Origin: Leucothrix mucor DSM 2157
Lineage (GTDB): Bacteria; Pseudomonadota; Gammaproteobacteria; Thiotrichales; Thiotrichaceae
Length of the DNA stretch: 64,000 nucleotides
Direction: 5' to 3'
Assembly (NCBI RefSeq): GCF_000419525.1
Contig: NZ_ATTE01000001.1
Span: forward strand, 5,032,638-5,096,637
Shown: positions 8,350 through 17,158 of the stretch, piece after piece
How positions within the stretch are numbered: the first letter of the stretch is position 1
How the letters are laid out: each line of letters opens with the position of its first letter
The notes under the pieces: generated by a model
Database searches by the model: none
What the model was told of the DNA's origin: nothing
What the model saw: the letters and a program-made list of their open reading frames with translations, nothing else
Made by a program: the position numbers and the translations under genes

Positions 8350-9351
8350 GTGCCTAACAAACTATTTAAGCATATACCCAACGCAGGCCTAATCTTTTTC
8401 TTTGTTCTGCTAACGTCATTCTTTTGTCTATTTGCCAATAATTTCTCTACCTCGATGAATGCTGAAAACATTCTTGCCAGTTATTCCTTTATCGCCATCA
8501 TCGCACTTGGGCAGATGTTTCCGATCACCGCTCGTGGGATTGATCTAAGCACCGGCTCGATTGTCGCGCTGGCTGGAATGGTGGTTTATGACTGCATGCT
8601 GATTTTTGAACTGTCAGGTTGGGTGTCGATCGGGCTGGGTATTTTGGCGGCCACTTTGGCTGGGGTATTGAATGGCATTTTAATTGTCCGCTTCAATTTG
8701 CAGCCATTCGTAGCCACACTGGCCACGCTGGCGGGCTATCGCGGCTTGGTTTATGCCATTTCAGGTCGCCAACTCTATCCTGAGCTAGCAACAACGCCGC
8801 TGCGCGATCCCGCTGTCAAGGCGCTCAATGAATTCTACGATATCGGCAGTTGGACAGGCTTAGATCAATTCTTTCAAACACCTTGGATACCCGTCTCGTT
8901 TTTCGTATTGCTCGGGGTAATGATTGCTCTATTTGTGCTTCTGACGCTCTCACCTTACGGCACTGCACTTAAAGCAACAGGTGGGAACTATGAGGCTGCA
9001 CGGCTTGCAGGTCTCCCAGTTCGTGCTATCACCATTTCTGCGTATGCAATGTCAGGTTTATTAGCCGGTATTGGGGCGGTGTTATTGGTGTCACGGCTGA
9101 CCACCTCAACCGAGTCCCTTGGGATTGGCATGGAATTGACAGCCATTGCCGCTGCAGTGATTGGTGGAACGCGCCTACAAGGCGGTAAAGGCAATGTATT
9201 AGGGCCAGTACTGGGTGCTTTTTTACTCGGAATAATTCTGGTTGGGCTAACCCTCATGGGTATTTCGCAATTTGTGCAGCAAATGCTAACCGGTGGTATT
9301 TTGCTGGCCGCTGTTGGCTATGATTCTTTTCGGACAAGGAAACAGGCATGA
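8350..9351 (+). CDS. Sugar ABC transporter permease (RbsC-like) 1
   Basis: This 333-residue inner-membrane permease has 8-10 hydrophobic segments. It carries ribose-permease family motifs: ITARGIDLSTGSIVALAGM near 58 and GGTRLQGGKGNVLGPVLGA near 275. The EAARLAGLP segment matches the EAA-like coupling helix that contacts the ATPase. The start is GTG at 8350 with GGAGA upstream. It overlaps the ATPase gene by 4 bases. With the second permease at 10865 it would form a heterodimeric channel. Confidence 0.9.
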   Translation: MPNKLFKHIPNAGLIFFFVLLTSFFCLFANNFSTSMNAENILASYSFIAIIALGQMFPITARGIDLSTGSIVALAGMVVYDCMLIFELSGWVSIGLGILAATLAGVLNGILIVRFNLQPFVATLATLAGYRGLVYAISGRQLYPELATTPLRDPAVKALNEFYDIGSWTGLDQFFQTPWIPVSFFVLLGVMIALFVLLTLSPYGTALKATGGNYEAARLAGLPVRAITISAYAMSGLLAGIGAVLLVSRLTTSTESLGIGMELTAIAAAVIGGTRLQGGKGNVLGPVLGAFLLGIILVGLTLMGISQFVQQMLTGGILLAAVGYDSFRTRKQA

Positions 9352-10865
9352 GTAACGAGCTTCTTCTGGAAACCATTGAAGTGTCCAAGCGCTTCGGTGA
9401 ATTTGTCGCGCTTAAGTCTGCCAATATCGAAGTACGCGCTGGAAAAGTGCTGGGTTTCGTCGGCTCAAATGGGGCAGGAAAGTCCACCTTAATTCGGGTA
9501 ATCACCGGCGCTCATGCACCCAGTAGCGGAACGGTAAAAGTGCGAGGCAAAGTGGTAGAAAAGGCAGATCCAGCATTGATGCGGTCTTTAGGCATTGCTT
9601 GTATTTATCAACATTCCAGCCTCGTTTCAACTTTGAGCGTGATTGATAACATTTTTCTGGGACGTCAAATACGCAATCGCTTCGGCTTGGTTAATGGCAA
9701 AGCGCAGCGCAAACGTCTGCAGGAGGTTATGACTCAATTTGAGATAACCGTAGACCCTGATGAAGAAGTGGGAAGACTTACGCCGGTCTCACAAAAGGAA
9801 GTTGAAATTCTAAAAGCGCTAGTGGCCAGTGCCGATGTGATTTTAATGGATGAGCCAACTGCGTGGCTGAGCCTTTCTGAGGTAAAAACGCTGCACACGA
9901 CGATTCGTAAGCTATCAGCAGCGGGTAAGGGCGTTGTTTATATTTCTCATGTGCTGGATGAGGTATTTGAGATCTGTGATGACATTACCATTCTCCGGGA
10001 TGGCACGATGATTTGGACAGGGCCGGAAGCGGATATCGACCGACCTAAGTTAGTTAATCTAATGGTGGGCGAGGCATTGGGTGAAGCAAGCCGTGCAGCA
10101 ATGACAGCTGAGCGCCATCCACGAGGCAATGGAGAAGTACGCCTTGCGACCAAAGGTTTGACGAAAAATGATGTGTTTCACGATATCTCATTTGAAGCCT
10201 ATGCGGGTGAGATTCTGTGTTTTGCCGGGTTAATCGGCTCGCGACGCTCTGAAGTGGTCAAATGCTTATTTGGTGATGATAAGCCTAACTCCGGAGAGAT
10301 CTTATCTGAAGGCAAAGCGATTCGTTTCAAATCACCGAGCGCTGCCATTGCGAGTGGTATTTGTCTGGTACCTGAGGATCGACATGCCGAAGGTCTGTGC
10401 CTTCAGCATTCGACACTGGAGAATATTGTGATTCCTTCGCTTGAGACGCTGAGCCAGAAGAGCATTTTGAATCGACAATCGATGGCTGATATGTGCGATC
10501 GCCAAATCAAAGGGCTGAATATTTTACCGCCTGATCCCCATAAAGTCGTCGGCCGCATGAGTGGTGGAAACCAACAAAAAGTACTGCTGGGCAAATGGAT
10601 TGAGAAAAATCCCAAAGTATTAATTTTGGATGAGCCAACCGTTGGTGTGGATGTCGGTGCAAAAGCGGAGATCTACGCGACCATTCGCAAGCTGCGAGAT
10701 ACCGGTACGGCGGTGATCGTGGTGTCTTCCGACTTAGAAGAGGTGATGACGCTGGCCGACCGCATTTTAGTCTTTAACAAAGGGCGCATTACCAGCACGT
10801 TTGATGGAGGCGAAGTCGATAACGACACCTTGATACAGGCCATTGGTGGCGAGGAGGTTGCGTGA
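9348..10865 (+). CDS. Sugar ABC transporter ATP-binding protein (RbsA/MglA-like, two NBDs)
   Basis: This 505-residue protein has two fused nucleotide-binding domains. NBD1 has Walker A GSNGAGKST near 40, a divergent signature (LTPVSQKEVEILKAL) and Walker B VILMDEPTAWLS. NBD2 (from about 260) has a degenerate Walker A (AGLIGSRRSEVVK), an intact LSGGQ-like MSGGNQQKV and Walker B VLILDEPTVGVD. Asymmetry of this sort is usual in the family. It overlaps both neighbours by a few bases, so it is translationally coupled to the two permeases. Confidence 0.92.
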   Translation: MSNELLLETIEVSKRFGEFVALKSANIEVRAGKVLGFVGSNGAGKSTLIRVITGAHAPSSGTVKVRGKVVEKADPALMRSLGIACIYQHSSLVSTLSVIDNIFLGRQIRNRFGLVNGKAQRKRLQEVMTQFEITVDPDEEVGRLTPVSQKEVEILKALVASADVILMDEPTAWLSLSEVKTLHTTIRKLSAAGKGVVYISHVLDEVFEICDDITILRDGTMIWTGPEADIDRPKLVNLMVGEALGEASRAAMTAERHPRGNGEVRLATKGLTKNDVFHDISFEAYAGEILCFAGLIGSRRSEVVKCLFGDDKPNSGEILSEGKAIRFKSPSAAIASGICLVPEDRHAEGLCLQHSTLENIVIPSLETLSQKSILNRQSMADMCDRQIKGLNILPPDPHKVVGRMSGGNQQKVLLGKWIEKNPKVLILDEPTVGVDVGAKAEIYATIRKLRDTGTAVIVVSSDLEEVMTLADRILVFNKGRITSTFDGGEVDNDTLIQAIGGEEVA

Positions 10866-11815
10866 TGAAATCAATGATTCGAAACAATATCGGTGATCTG
10901 GCGCTTCCCATTGCGATGGTGGTTTTATGCGCGATATTCACCATTGCAGAACCTGCCTTTTTATCCTTAGATAACTTAAATGGCATTTTACGCCAAGTCG
11001 CGCTGACTGGGGTTATGGCTATTTTCATGACCTTTGTGATCATGACGGGCGGGATTGATTTGTCGATTGGTCCGGTGATGGCGTTAGCTGGGCTTGCGGC
11101 TTATGCAGTGTATTTTGGTACTGAGCTACCAGTCGGATTCGCACTTGCATTTGGTCTGCTTGCCGGCGCGGCGGTTGGTGCAATTAACGGCTTTGCGATT
11201 GCCGTGTTGCGACTTCCTCCCATTATTATGACACTGGGAATGTTGTCTATTGTGCGTGGCTTTGCGCTATTAATGGGTGGGCCAGATCTACACCAGATTC
11301 GGGATGAGCCTGTTTATACCTTCCTGGGGAATGGTCGTGTTTTCGGTTTATCGGTGTCAGTGTGGGTATTCCTTGTGCTGACTGCGGTGATGCTATGGGT
11401 TCAGAAACGAACGAGCTTTGGATTAATGGTCTCTGCCATTGGGGATAATGCCAGAGCGGTGCATTTATCCGGTCGCTCGGTGGCCAAAACAGTATGCCTC
11501 GTTTACATCTTCTGCGGGGTGGGTGCTGCCATCGCAGGCATGCTGCTTTCCAGTCAGGTACATACCGCCTCGGCAACCTATGGCGAGTTTGGAACTGAAT
11601 TAGATGTCATTGCGGCGGTGGTTTTAGGTGGTGCAAGCCTCATGGGCGGTAAAGGTTCTGTGCTGCGAACTTTCTTTGGAGTGTTATTGCTAGGGGTGAT
11701 TAATAATGGTTTAAATATTATGAATGTACCTGTAGATCAACAGCTTATGGTCAAGGGTGTCATCATTGTCGCGGCTCTGGCGCTCTCAGAATGGGCTCAG
11801 CGCGCAAAAACATAA
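10865..11815 (+). CDS. Sugar ABC transporter permease (RbsC-like) 2
   Basis: This is the second RbsC-type permease of the operon, 316 residues. Motifs include VIMTGGIDLSIGPVMALAGL, ARAVHLSGRSVAKT (coupling helix region) and VLGGASLMGGKGSVLRTFFG. The ATG at 10865 is chosen because GAGGAGG lies 7 bases upstream. The alternative GTG at 10862 is too close to the ribosome binding site. It overlaps the ATPase stop (TGATG). Confidence 0.9.
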   Translation: MKSMIRNNIGDLALPIAMVVLCAIFTIAEPAFLSLDNLNGILRQVALTGVMAIFMTFVIMTGGIDLSIGPVMALAGLAAYAVYFGTELPVGFALAFGLLAGAAVGAINGFAIAVLRLPPIIMTLGMLSIVRGFALLMGGPDLHQIRDEPVYTFLGNGRVFGLSVSVWVFLVLTAVMLWVQKRTSFGLMVSAIGDNARAVHLSGRSVAKTVCLVYIFCGVGAAIAGMLLSSQVHTASATYGEFGTELDVIAAVVLGGASLMGGKGSVLRTFFGVLLLGVINNGLNIMNVPVDQQLMVKGVIIVAALALSEWAQRAKT

Positions 11816-11874
11816 TGCTTAGTTTCAGTTAATTACAGTTAGTTAATATACCGTTCATCCGCCACCCGTAGAAT

Positions 11875-12016
11875 GGGACACAGCTTTAAGGGGCTACAAC
11901 GAAACAAAATAATAATAATAAAAAAGCCTAACAATAATAAAAAAAGGTTCGTTGTGTTATTCAGTAAGAAACAGGGAATTCGTGAGTCCTCTCCTTCTCA
12001 CGAATTCCCGTGTTCT
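11875..12016 (+). ncRNA. Repeated structured element, copy B (putative small RNA)
   Basis: It has the same order as copy A: GTTCAT (11853-11858), a 10-base gap, TAGAAT (11869-11874), CAGCTTTAAGGGGCTAC, stem CAACGAA (11897-11903) with TTCGTTG (11948-11954), and a loop rich in AAT/AAC repeats. The last stem is 13 bp, 11974-11986 with 11997-12009. Its innermost pair is G-C where copy A has A-T, a compensatory change. The terminal loop is TCCTCTCCTT. It follows the sugar ABC operon by about 60 bases, so the last hairpin could also end that operon. The frame 11873-12169 over it encodes low-complexity Asn/Lys/Ile and is rejected. Confidence 0.6.
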
Positions 12017-12280
12017 TACCTCCCAAAGCATCCCTCTCTGATACACCTCATGCTCCAGTCCAACCAATTTTCACACTCTGTCAAAGCATCAATGCAGTTG
12101 GTTTTTAGCTGTGAACTCCTCCCATGGTTGCACTATAAAACTCAGATTTCAGGTTTAGCCACCCGCTAAATAAACTGTGCCAACCTATGAATTCACCCTC
12201 AAAAAATGATCTTTTTAGCTAACTGAATCAAGCCTTTCCAGATTGAGGTTTTTGAGACAAATTAGTCTGAAATTAGTTTT
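12017..12280. other. Spacer between element copies B and C, no gene seen
   Basis: This stretch lies within the 634-base region 11816-12449. It has no convincing reading frame and no clear repeat besides the flanking element copies. It may hold the upstream control region for copy C, since an AT-rich block (TTGGTTAATTAAT) begins near 12281. Confidence 0.5.
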
Positions 12281-12316
12281 TTGGTTAATTAATCGTTCAT
12301 GCCGAAACCGTAGAAT

Positions 12317-12450
12317 GGTGCTCAGCTTCTAGGGGCTACCAACAACTACTAAACAGAAGAATAAAAAAATCTATAATAATAAAAGTTGTTGTTATTGCTG
12401 TAAAAATCAGGGAACCAGTGGGCAGTCCTCGCCTCACGGTTCCCTTTCTT
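12317..12450 (+). ncRNA. Repeated structured element, copy C (putative small RNA)
   Basis: This is the diverged third copy: GTTCAT (12295-12300), a 10-base gap, TAGAAT (12311-12316), CAGCTTCTAGGGGCTAC, then CAACAACT (12340-12347) pairing with AGTTGTTG (12384-12391). The stem sequence differs from copies A and B, yet pairing is kept on both sides. The last hairpin is GGGAACC (12410-12416) with GGTTCCC (12438-12444), followed by TTTCTTTATT. The frame matching the peptide-like start of copies A and B is interrupted by a stop after five codons, which argues against coding. Its end touches the 3' end of the convergent GlxA-type gene. Confidence 0.6.
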
Positions 12451-13412
12451 TATTGCTTCCTGCAGAGACTTGGGCTCACTTGAAAATACAGTTTAAACTG
12501 CCGTGAAAAAGCAGCCAATGAACTGAACCCGCTGCGTACCGCAATCGCCTGCATTGGCAACCTTGTATCCAATACTAAGCGCCTGGCTGACTGTAAGCGT
12601 AGCCGCAAATAATATTTGCCAGGTGATGTCTGCAAATTCTGCTTAAACAAATACTCCAACATGCGTACTGAGAGCCTTAATTGCTCAGCGATCTCACTCA
12701 CGCTAAGTGGCTCATCAATGTGTTGTTCCATCAGGCGAATGGCTTTGGCAATGCGTGGTTCGGTGCGCTCCAATGCGCCCAGCGAGACAATTGGTTGTGC
12801 ATCATTTCCGGTGTGAATACCGTCGTAAATAAAGGCACTGGCTACTTCCAAGCCTAAGTGATGGCCATAGCGCGAACGAATTAAGTGCAACATAAAATCA
12901 AAGCTGGGTGATGCGCCGCCAGTGGTAAACACATTGCTATCGATCACAAAGCGGTCGGGGCGCACATTCACCTGCGGAAAGCGCAGTGCAAAATCTTCCA
13001 GATCCTCCCAGTGCGTGGTGGCTTTTTTATCCGTGAGCTTTCCGGCGCGAGCCATGATCCAACTGCCAGCTTCAATCCCGCCAATCACTTTGAACTGGCG
13101 CATATAGCCGCGAAGCTTGATTAGAGTGGCATTATCGACGTGCTTATCTTGATTAAAACCGCCAATCACAATGAGTACATCGCCCGAGCTATTGGCATTT
13201 AAGACGCCATCGGAATGAATGGGTAAACCACAACTGAGGGTTGCCGCTTCTCCGTTTAGGGTGAGTAACTCCCAACTAAATAACTTGCGACGCGATAAGC
13301 GATTGGCCGCGCGCATCACATCCAGCACGCAAGCTAGCGACATCATGGAAGACTCGGGGATCACTAAAAAAGTGACTCGCAAGGTCTCATTGCTGGGAGC
13401 AAAAATATTCAT
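12450..13412 (-). CDS. GlxA/CdhR-family AraC-type transcriptional regulator
   Basis: This 320-residue regulator has an N-terminal DJ-1/PfpI-like domain (about 8-185; VTFLVIPESSMMSLACVLDVMRAAN) and a C-terminal AraC HTH domain (about 215-318; EPLSVSEIAEQLRLSVRMLEYLFKQ and AIAVRSGFSSLAAFSRQFK). The architecture matches CdhR, which controls carnitine dehydrogenase genes in Pseudomonas. It is transcribed divergently from the carnitine genes starting at 13510, so activation by carnitine is a reasonable inference. An inverted repeat at 13441-13492 may be its site. Confidence 0.88.
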   Translation of the reverse strand: MNIFAPSNETLRVTFLVIPESSMMSLACVLDVMRAANRLSRRKLFSWELLTLNGEAATLSCGLPIHSDGVLNANSSGDVLIVIGGFNQDKHVDNATLIKLRGYMRQFKVIGGIEAGSWIMARAGKLTDKKATTHWEDLEDFALRFPQVNVRPDRFVIDSNVFTTGGASPSFDFMLHLIRSRYGHHLGLEVASAFIYDGIHTGNDAQPIVSLGALERTEPRIAKAIRLMEQHIDEPLSVSEIAEQLRLSVRMLEYLFKQNLQTSPGKYYLRLRLQSARRLVLDTRLPMQAIAVRSGFSSLAAFSRQFKLYFQVSPSLCRKQ

Positions 13413-13440
13413 TTCGTATTTTGGTAAATATGTTGCGTAA

Positions 13441-13492
13441 AGTGTAAATCATAGCGCATTCCTCCATGCCATGATTTATCCAGTTCACACTT
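13441..13492. promoter_or_regulatory. Candidate operator between regulator and carnitine operon
   Basis: AAATCAT (13446-13452) is repeated as its complement ATGATTT (13471-13477), 18 bases apart. AGTGT (13441) and ACACT further out extend the symmetry. It lies in the 97-base divergent region. The assignment to the AraC-type regulator is by position only. Confidence 0.4.
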
Positions 13493-13509
13493 AACCACGA
13501 GATGTCGCC

Positions 13510-14415
13510 ATGAGCTTACAACCCAATAGAAATGTATTTATCACCTGCGCAGTCACCGGAGCGGGGGCGACCACTGAGCGCTCAAATAAAGTGCCGGTTA
13601 CGCCTCGCCAAATTGCCGATAGCTGTATTGAAGCGGCTCAGGCTGGTGCGGCGGTCGTGCATATTCATGTACGTGACCCTGAAACCGGTGCGCCAGCGCG
13701 TGATCCGGCCTTGTATACCGAAGTGGTGGATTACATTCGCGAATCGGGTGTGGATATGGTGATTAATCTAACCGCTGGCATGGGCGGCGATTTAACGCTG
13801 GGTAGCACTGAAAACCCACTGCCACCGTCGATTGAAGGCACCGACATGATTGGCGCAACGGAGCGCTTGGTTCATGTAAAACAAATCCTGCCAGAAATTT
13901 GTACGCTGGATTGCGGCACCATGAACTTTGGTGAAGGCGATTACATTATGACTAATAGCCCGGCGATGTTGAAAGACATGGCAGGGCAGATCAAAGCCAT
14001 GGGTGTACGCCCTGAAATTGAAGCCTTTGATACTGGTCATGTATTGCTGGCGAAATGGTTGCAGGATCAAGGCTTAATCGAGTCACCGACCATGATTCAG
14101 CTATGTATGGGTATTCCTTGGGGCGCGCCGGATGATTTCTCCACCTTTATGGCGATGGTAAATGCGGTGCCAGATGACTGGACGTTCTCTGCCTTCTCAA
14201 TTGGGCGTAATCAACTGCCGTATGTGGCAATGGCGCTCAATGCCGGCGGTAATATCCGTGTCGGTCTGGAAGATAATATCTGGCTGGATAAAGGCGTATT
14301 GGCCAGCAATGCGGACTTGGTCTCTCGTGCCGTCACGATTGCAGAAGCCATGGGCTCTAAGATTATGACACCCGCTGAAGTGCGTGAAAAAATGCAATTA
14401 GTAAAACGCTGGTAG
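13510..14415 (+). CDS. cdhC: 3-keto-5-aminohexanoate cleavage (BKACE) enzyme, probably 3-dehydrocarnitine-cleaving
   Basis: This 301-residue zinc-dependent TIM-barrel enzyme belongs to the BKACE/DUF849 family. It has the N-terminal pattern ITCAVTGAGATTERSNKVPVT and the metal-binding HIHVRD near residue 46-51. Family members condense a beta-keto acid with acetyl-CoA. In Pseudomonas the CdhC member turns 3-dehydrocarnitine plus acetyl-CoA into betainyl-CoA and acetoacetate. That role is inferred from its place directly before a carnitine dehydrogenase and next to a CdhR-like regulator. It is the first gene of the operon, 9 bases before the next. Confidence 0.85.
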   Translation: MSLQPNRNVFITCAVTGAGATTERSNKVPVTPRQIADSCIEAAQAGAAVVHIHVRDPETGAPARDPALYTEVVDYIRESGVDMVINLTAGMGGDLTLGSTENPLPPSIEGTDMIGATERLVHVKQILPEICTLDCGTMNFGEGDYIMTNSPAMLKDMAGQIKAMGVRPEIEAFDTGHVLLAKWLQDQGLIESPTMIQLCMGIPWGAPDDFSTFMAMVNAVPDDWTFSAFSIGRNQLPYVAMALNAGGNIRVGLEDNIWLDKGVLASNADLVSRAVTIAEAMGSKIMTPAEVREKMQLVKRW

Positions 14416-14424
14416 GAGGCTGAC

Positions 14425-15912
14425 ATGATTAGAATTAAACAAGCAGCCATTGTCGGTGGCGGTGTGATTGGGGCGGGCTGGGTGGCGCGGTTAATCGAAA
14501 ATGGCATTGATGTAAATGTCTATGATCCTGCGCCGGATGCTCGTCAAAAAGTAGAGGCAGTGCTGGAGAACAGCCGCCACGCCTATCGCAAATTGACTAT
14601 GGCACCCCGAGCCAAAGAGGGTGCCATTCAGTATTGTGACAGCCTTGAGCAAGCCGTGGCCTCGGCGCAATTGATTGTCGAATCCGTGCCTGAACGACTG
14701 GACATTAAACAAAGCGTGTATGCACAGATTGAAGAGTTTGCCGCAAATGATGCGCTCATTACCTCATCCACCTCCGGCATCATGCCGACTGATTTACAAG
14801 AGAAGATGAAGCACCCGGAGCGCTTGCTGGTCGTGCACCCATTTAACCCCGTTTACTTGCTTCCGTTAGTGGAGTTGGTGGGTGGAAAAGACACGTCTAA
14901 AGCGATAATCGCAGAGGCTAAAACGTTTTATACCAGCCTTGGGATGCATCCTTTGGTGGTCAAAAAAGAAATTGAAGCTTTTATCGCCGATCGTTTCTTA
15001 GAAGCGGTATGGCGGGAAGCCTTGTGGCTGGTGAAGGATGGTGTCGCGACGACTGAAGATATCGATGATGCGATTCGCTATGGCTTTGGTTTGCGTTGGG
15101 CACAGATGGGCTTATTTGAAACTTACCGAATTGCCGGCGGGGAAGCGGGCATGCGTCACTTCATGGAGCAATTTGGGCCCTGCCTGACTTGGCCGTGGAC
15201 TAAGTTGATGGACGTGCCTGAGTTTAATGATGAATTGGTAGACCTGATTGCTGGTCAGTCCGATGAGCAATCTGGTCACTACAGCATCCGTGAGCTGGAG
15301 CGTCATCGCGATGATAATCTGATTGCCATTTTACAAGCGCTAAAAGTCAATGACTGGGGCGCGGGTAAAATTCTCGGCAGTTACGAAAAAATGCGTTACG
15401 ACCTGACGAGCGCCGATGAAGCCGAAGCGATCGTCGATTACAGCCAGCCGGTTCGCACGCTGGATTTGTTGGTGCCGCCAGATTGGACTGACTATAACAA
15501 CCACATGAATGAGAGCCGCTATCTGGAGTGTTTTTCACAAGCAACCGATGGCTTTTTGCGAATGATTGGGGTGGATGCCGATTACGTGGCCGCCGGTAAT
15601 TCCTACTTTACCGTGGAAACCCATATTCGCCATTTGGATGAAGTGGCCGCGTTGCAGCCGGTGTATGCCACCACCCAAGTGATTATGGGCAAAGGCAAAA
15701 AACTCCACCTGTTTAATCGCTTATTCCATCAAGACGGACGTTTGCTGGCAACTGGCGAGCACTTATTGCTGCATGTGAATTTAGGTACTCGCAGCTCTTC
15801 AGAACCTGAAAGTGCAATCGCCGATAATTTGGTCGCAATCGTTGCCTTGCATTCCAAGTTAGACAAACCAGAAGGTGCTGGAAACAGCATTAAACAACCG
15901 GAGGCACTATGA
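14425..15912 (+). CDS. cdhA: L-carnitine dehydrogenase fused to betainyl-CoA thioesterase
   Basis: This 495-residue fusion has a 3-hydroxyacyl-CoA dehydrogenase-like half (about 1-320) with the NAD motif VGGGVIGAGWV, STSGIMPTDLQ and HPFNPVYLLPLVELVGG. It oxidises L-carnitine to 3-dehydrocarnitine. The C-terminal half (about 345-465) is a 4HBT-type hotdog thioesterase (LDLLVPPDWTDYNNHMNESR...). In Pseudomonas these activities are separate CdhA and CdhB; fused forms are known in rhizobia. The fused thioesterase would release glycine betaine from betainyl-CoA made by the BKACE enzyme. It overlaps the next gene by 4 bases. Confidence 0.88.
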   Translation: MIRIKQAAIVGGGVIGAGWVARLIENGIDVNVYDPAPDARQKVEAVLENSRHAYRKLTMAPRAKEGAIQYCDSLEQAVASAQLIVESVPERLDIKQSVYAQIEEFAANDALITSSTSGIMPTDLQEKMKHPERLLVVHPFNPVYLLPLVELVGGKDTSKAIIAEAKTFYTSLGMHPLVVKKEIEAFIADRFLEAVWREALWLVKDGVATTEDIDDAIRYGFGLRWAQMGLFETYRIAGGEAGMRHFMEQFGPCLTWPWTKLMDVPEFNDELVDLIAGQSDEQSGHYSIRELERHRDDNLIAILQALKVNDWGAGKILGSYEKMRYDLTSADEAEAIVDYSQPVRTLDLLVPPDWTDYNNHMNESRYLECFSQATDGFLRMIGVDADYVAAGNSYFTVETHIRHLDEVAALQPVYATTQVIMGKGKKLHLFNRLFHQDGRLLATGEHLLLHVNLGTRSSSEPESAIADNLVAIVALHSKLDKPEGAGNSIKQPEAL

Positions 15913-17069
15913 ACTTTGGACTCACTTCCGAACAAGACATGATCGTCGATACTGTTCGCGACTTTGTTGAAAAAGAAATTTATCCGCATGAAAACGAAGT
16001 GGAGCGTACGGGAATAGTGCCTAAAGAAATAGGCATGGAAATCCGTGATAAGTGTTTGGATGCCGGATTCTTTGCAGCAAACTTGCCGGAGTCGGTGGGT
16101 GGTGGCGGCTTAAATCATCTGGATTTCACTTTGCTGGAGCGCGAGTTAGGTCGTGGCTCTATGGCGCTGGGAGTGTTCTTTGGTCGGCCTTCTGGCATTT
16201 TGCTGGGCTGTAATGAGGAACAGCGTGAGCGTTATTTGTTGCCAGCGGTTAAAGGCGAAAAGTTTGATGCGCTGGCAATGACTGAGCCTGATGCGGGCTC
16301 CGATGTACGCGGTATGAAGTGCATGGCCAAACGCGATGGTGGTGATTGGCTAGTGAATGGCACCAAACACTTTATTAGTCATGCCAATATTGCCGACTTC
16401 ATCATCGTATTTATTGCGACAGGTGAGGAGGAAACTCCGCGTGGGCCTAAAAAGCTGATCACTTGTTTTCTGGTTGATCGCGGTACGCTGGGTTTTGAAA
16501 TCCTGCCGGGTTATAACTCGGTCAGTCATCGTGGCTATCAAAACTGCATTCTTAAGTTTGAAGACTGTCGCTTATCCGATGCCCAAGTCTTGGGCGAAGT
16601 GCATCACGGTTTCGATTTGGCCAATCAATGGCTGTATGGCACGCGCTTAACCGTCGCCTCCAACTGCGTAGGTCGGGCACGTCGCGTGTTTGAAGAAACC
16701 TTGCCCTATGCCGCTGAGCGCAAGCAATTTGGTCAGCAGATCGGGCGTTTTCAGGGCGTGTCATTCAAGTTGGCTGACATGATTACTGAGATTGATGCAG
16801 CTGATTGGCTCACGCTTTCGGCGGCTTGGCGACTGGATCAGGAGCTACCGGCTAATCGGGAAATTGCCAGCGCCAAAGTGTACGCCTCGGAGATGCTGGC
16901 CAAAGTCACCGATGAAGCACTGCAGATATTCGGCGGAATGGGCTTGATGAGCGATCTGCCAATCGAACGCTTCTGGCGCGATGCGCGGGTTGAGCGGATT
17001 TGGGATGGCACCTCGGAGATTCAGCGGCACATTATCTCTCGTGAGTTGCTGCGCCCACTAGGCTGCTAA
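15909..17069 (+). CDS. Acyl-CoA dehydrogenase, probably gamma-butyrobetainyl-/crotonobetainyl-CoA
   Basis: This 386-residue FAD enzyme has full acyl-CoA dehydrogenase architecture: an N-terminal helical domain, MTEPDAGSDVRGMKC FAD/substrate loop near 123, a middle beta domain, and C-terminal YAAERKQFGQQIGRFQ and IFGGMGLMSDLPIERFWRDAR. In this operon its likely substrates are gamma-butyrobetainyl-CoA (oxidation) or crotonobetainyl-CoA (as for CaiA). The neighbours, a CoA ligase and CaiD, support that assignment, but substrate residues cannot be read from sequence alone. Translationally coupled (ATGA) to the carnitine dehydrogenase. Confidence 0.85.
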   Translation: MNFGLTSEQDMIVDTVRDFVEKEIYPHENEVERTGIVPKEIGMEIRDKCLDAGFFAANLPESVGGGGLNHLDFTLLERELGRGSMALGVFFGRPSGILLGCNEEQRERYLLPAVKGEKFDALAMTEPDAGSDVRGMKCMAKRDGGDWLVNGTKHFISHANIADFIIVFIATGEEETPRGPKKLITCFLVDRGTLGFEILPGYNSVSHRGYQNCILKFEDCRLSDAQVLGEVHHGFDLANQWLYGTRLTVASNCVGRARRVFEETLPYAAERKQFGQQIGRFQGVSFKLADMITEIDAADWLTLSAAWRLDQELPANREIASAKVYASEMLAKVTDEALQIFGGMGLMSDLPIERFWRDARVERIWDGTSEIQRHIISRELLRPLGC

Positions 17070-17158
17070 CACCGCTCGTGCGTGGCTGCTAAGGGATTGA
17101 TTATTCTGTTTTTTAAGCCCTGGCAGACCATCTTTCACTCCGTTCGAAGGAGCGTTGT

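Noticed and set aside
11873..12169. 98-codon frame over element copy B
   Set aside because: It reads through the terminal hairpin and into unrelated sequence, with the same low-complexity problem.
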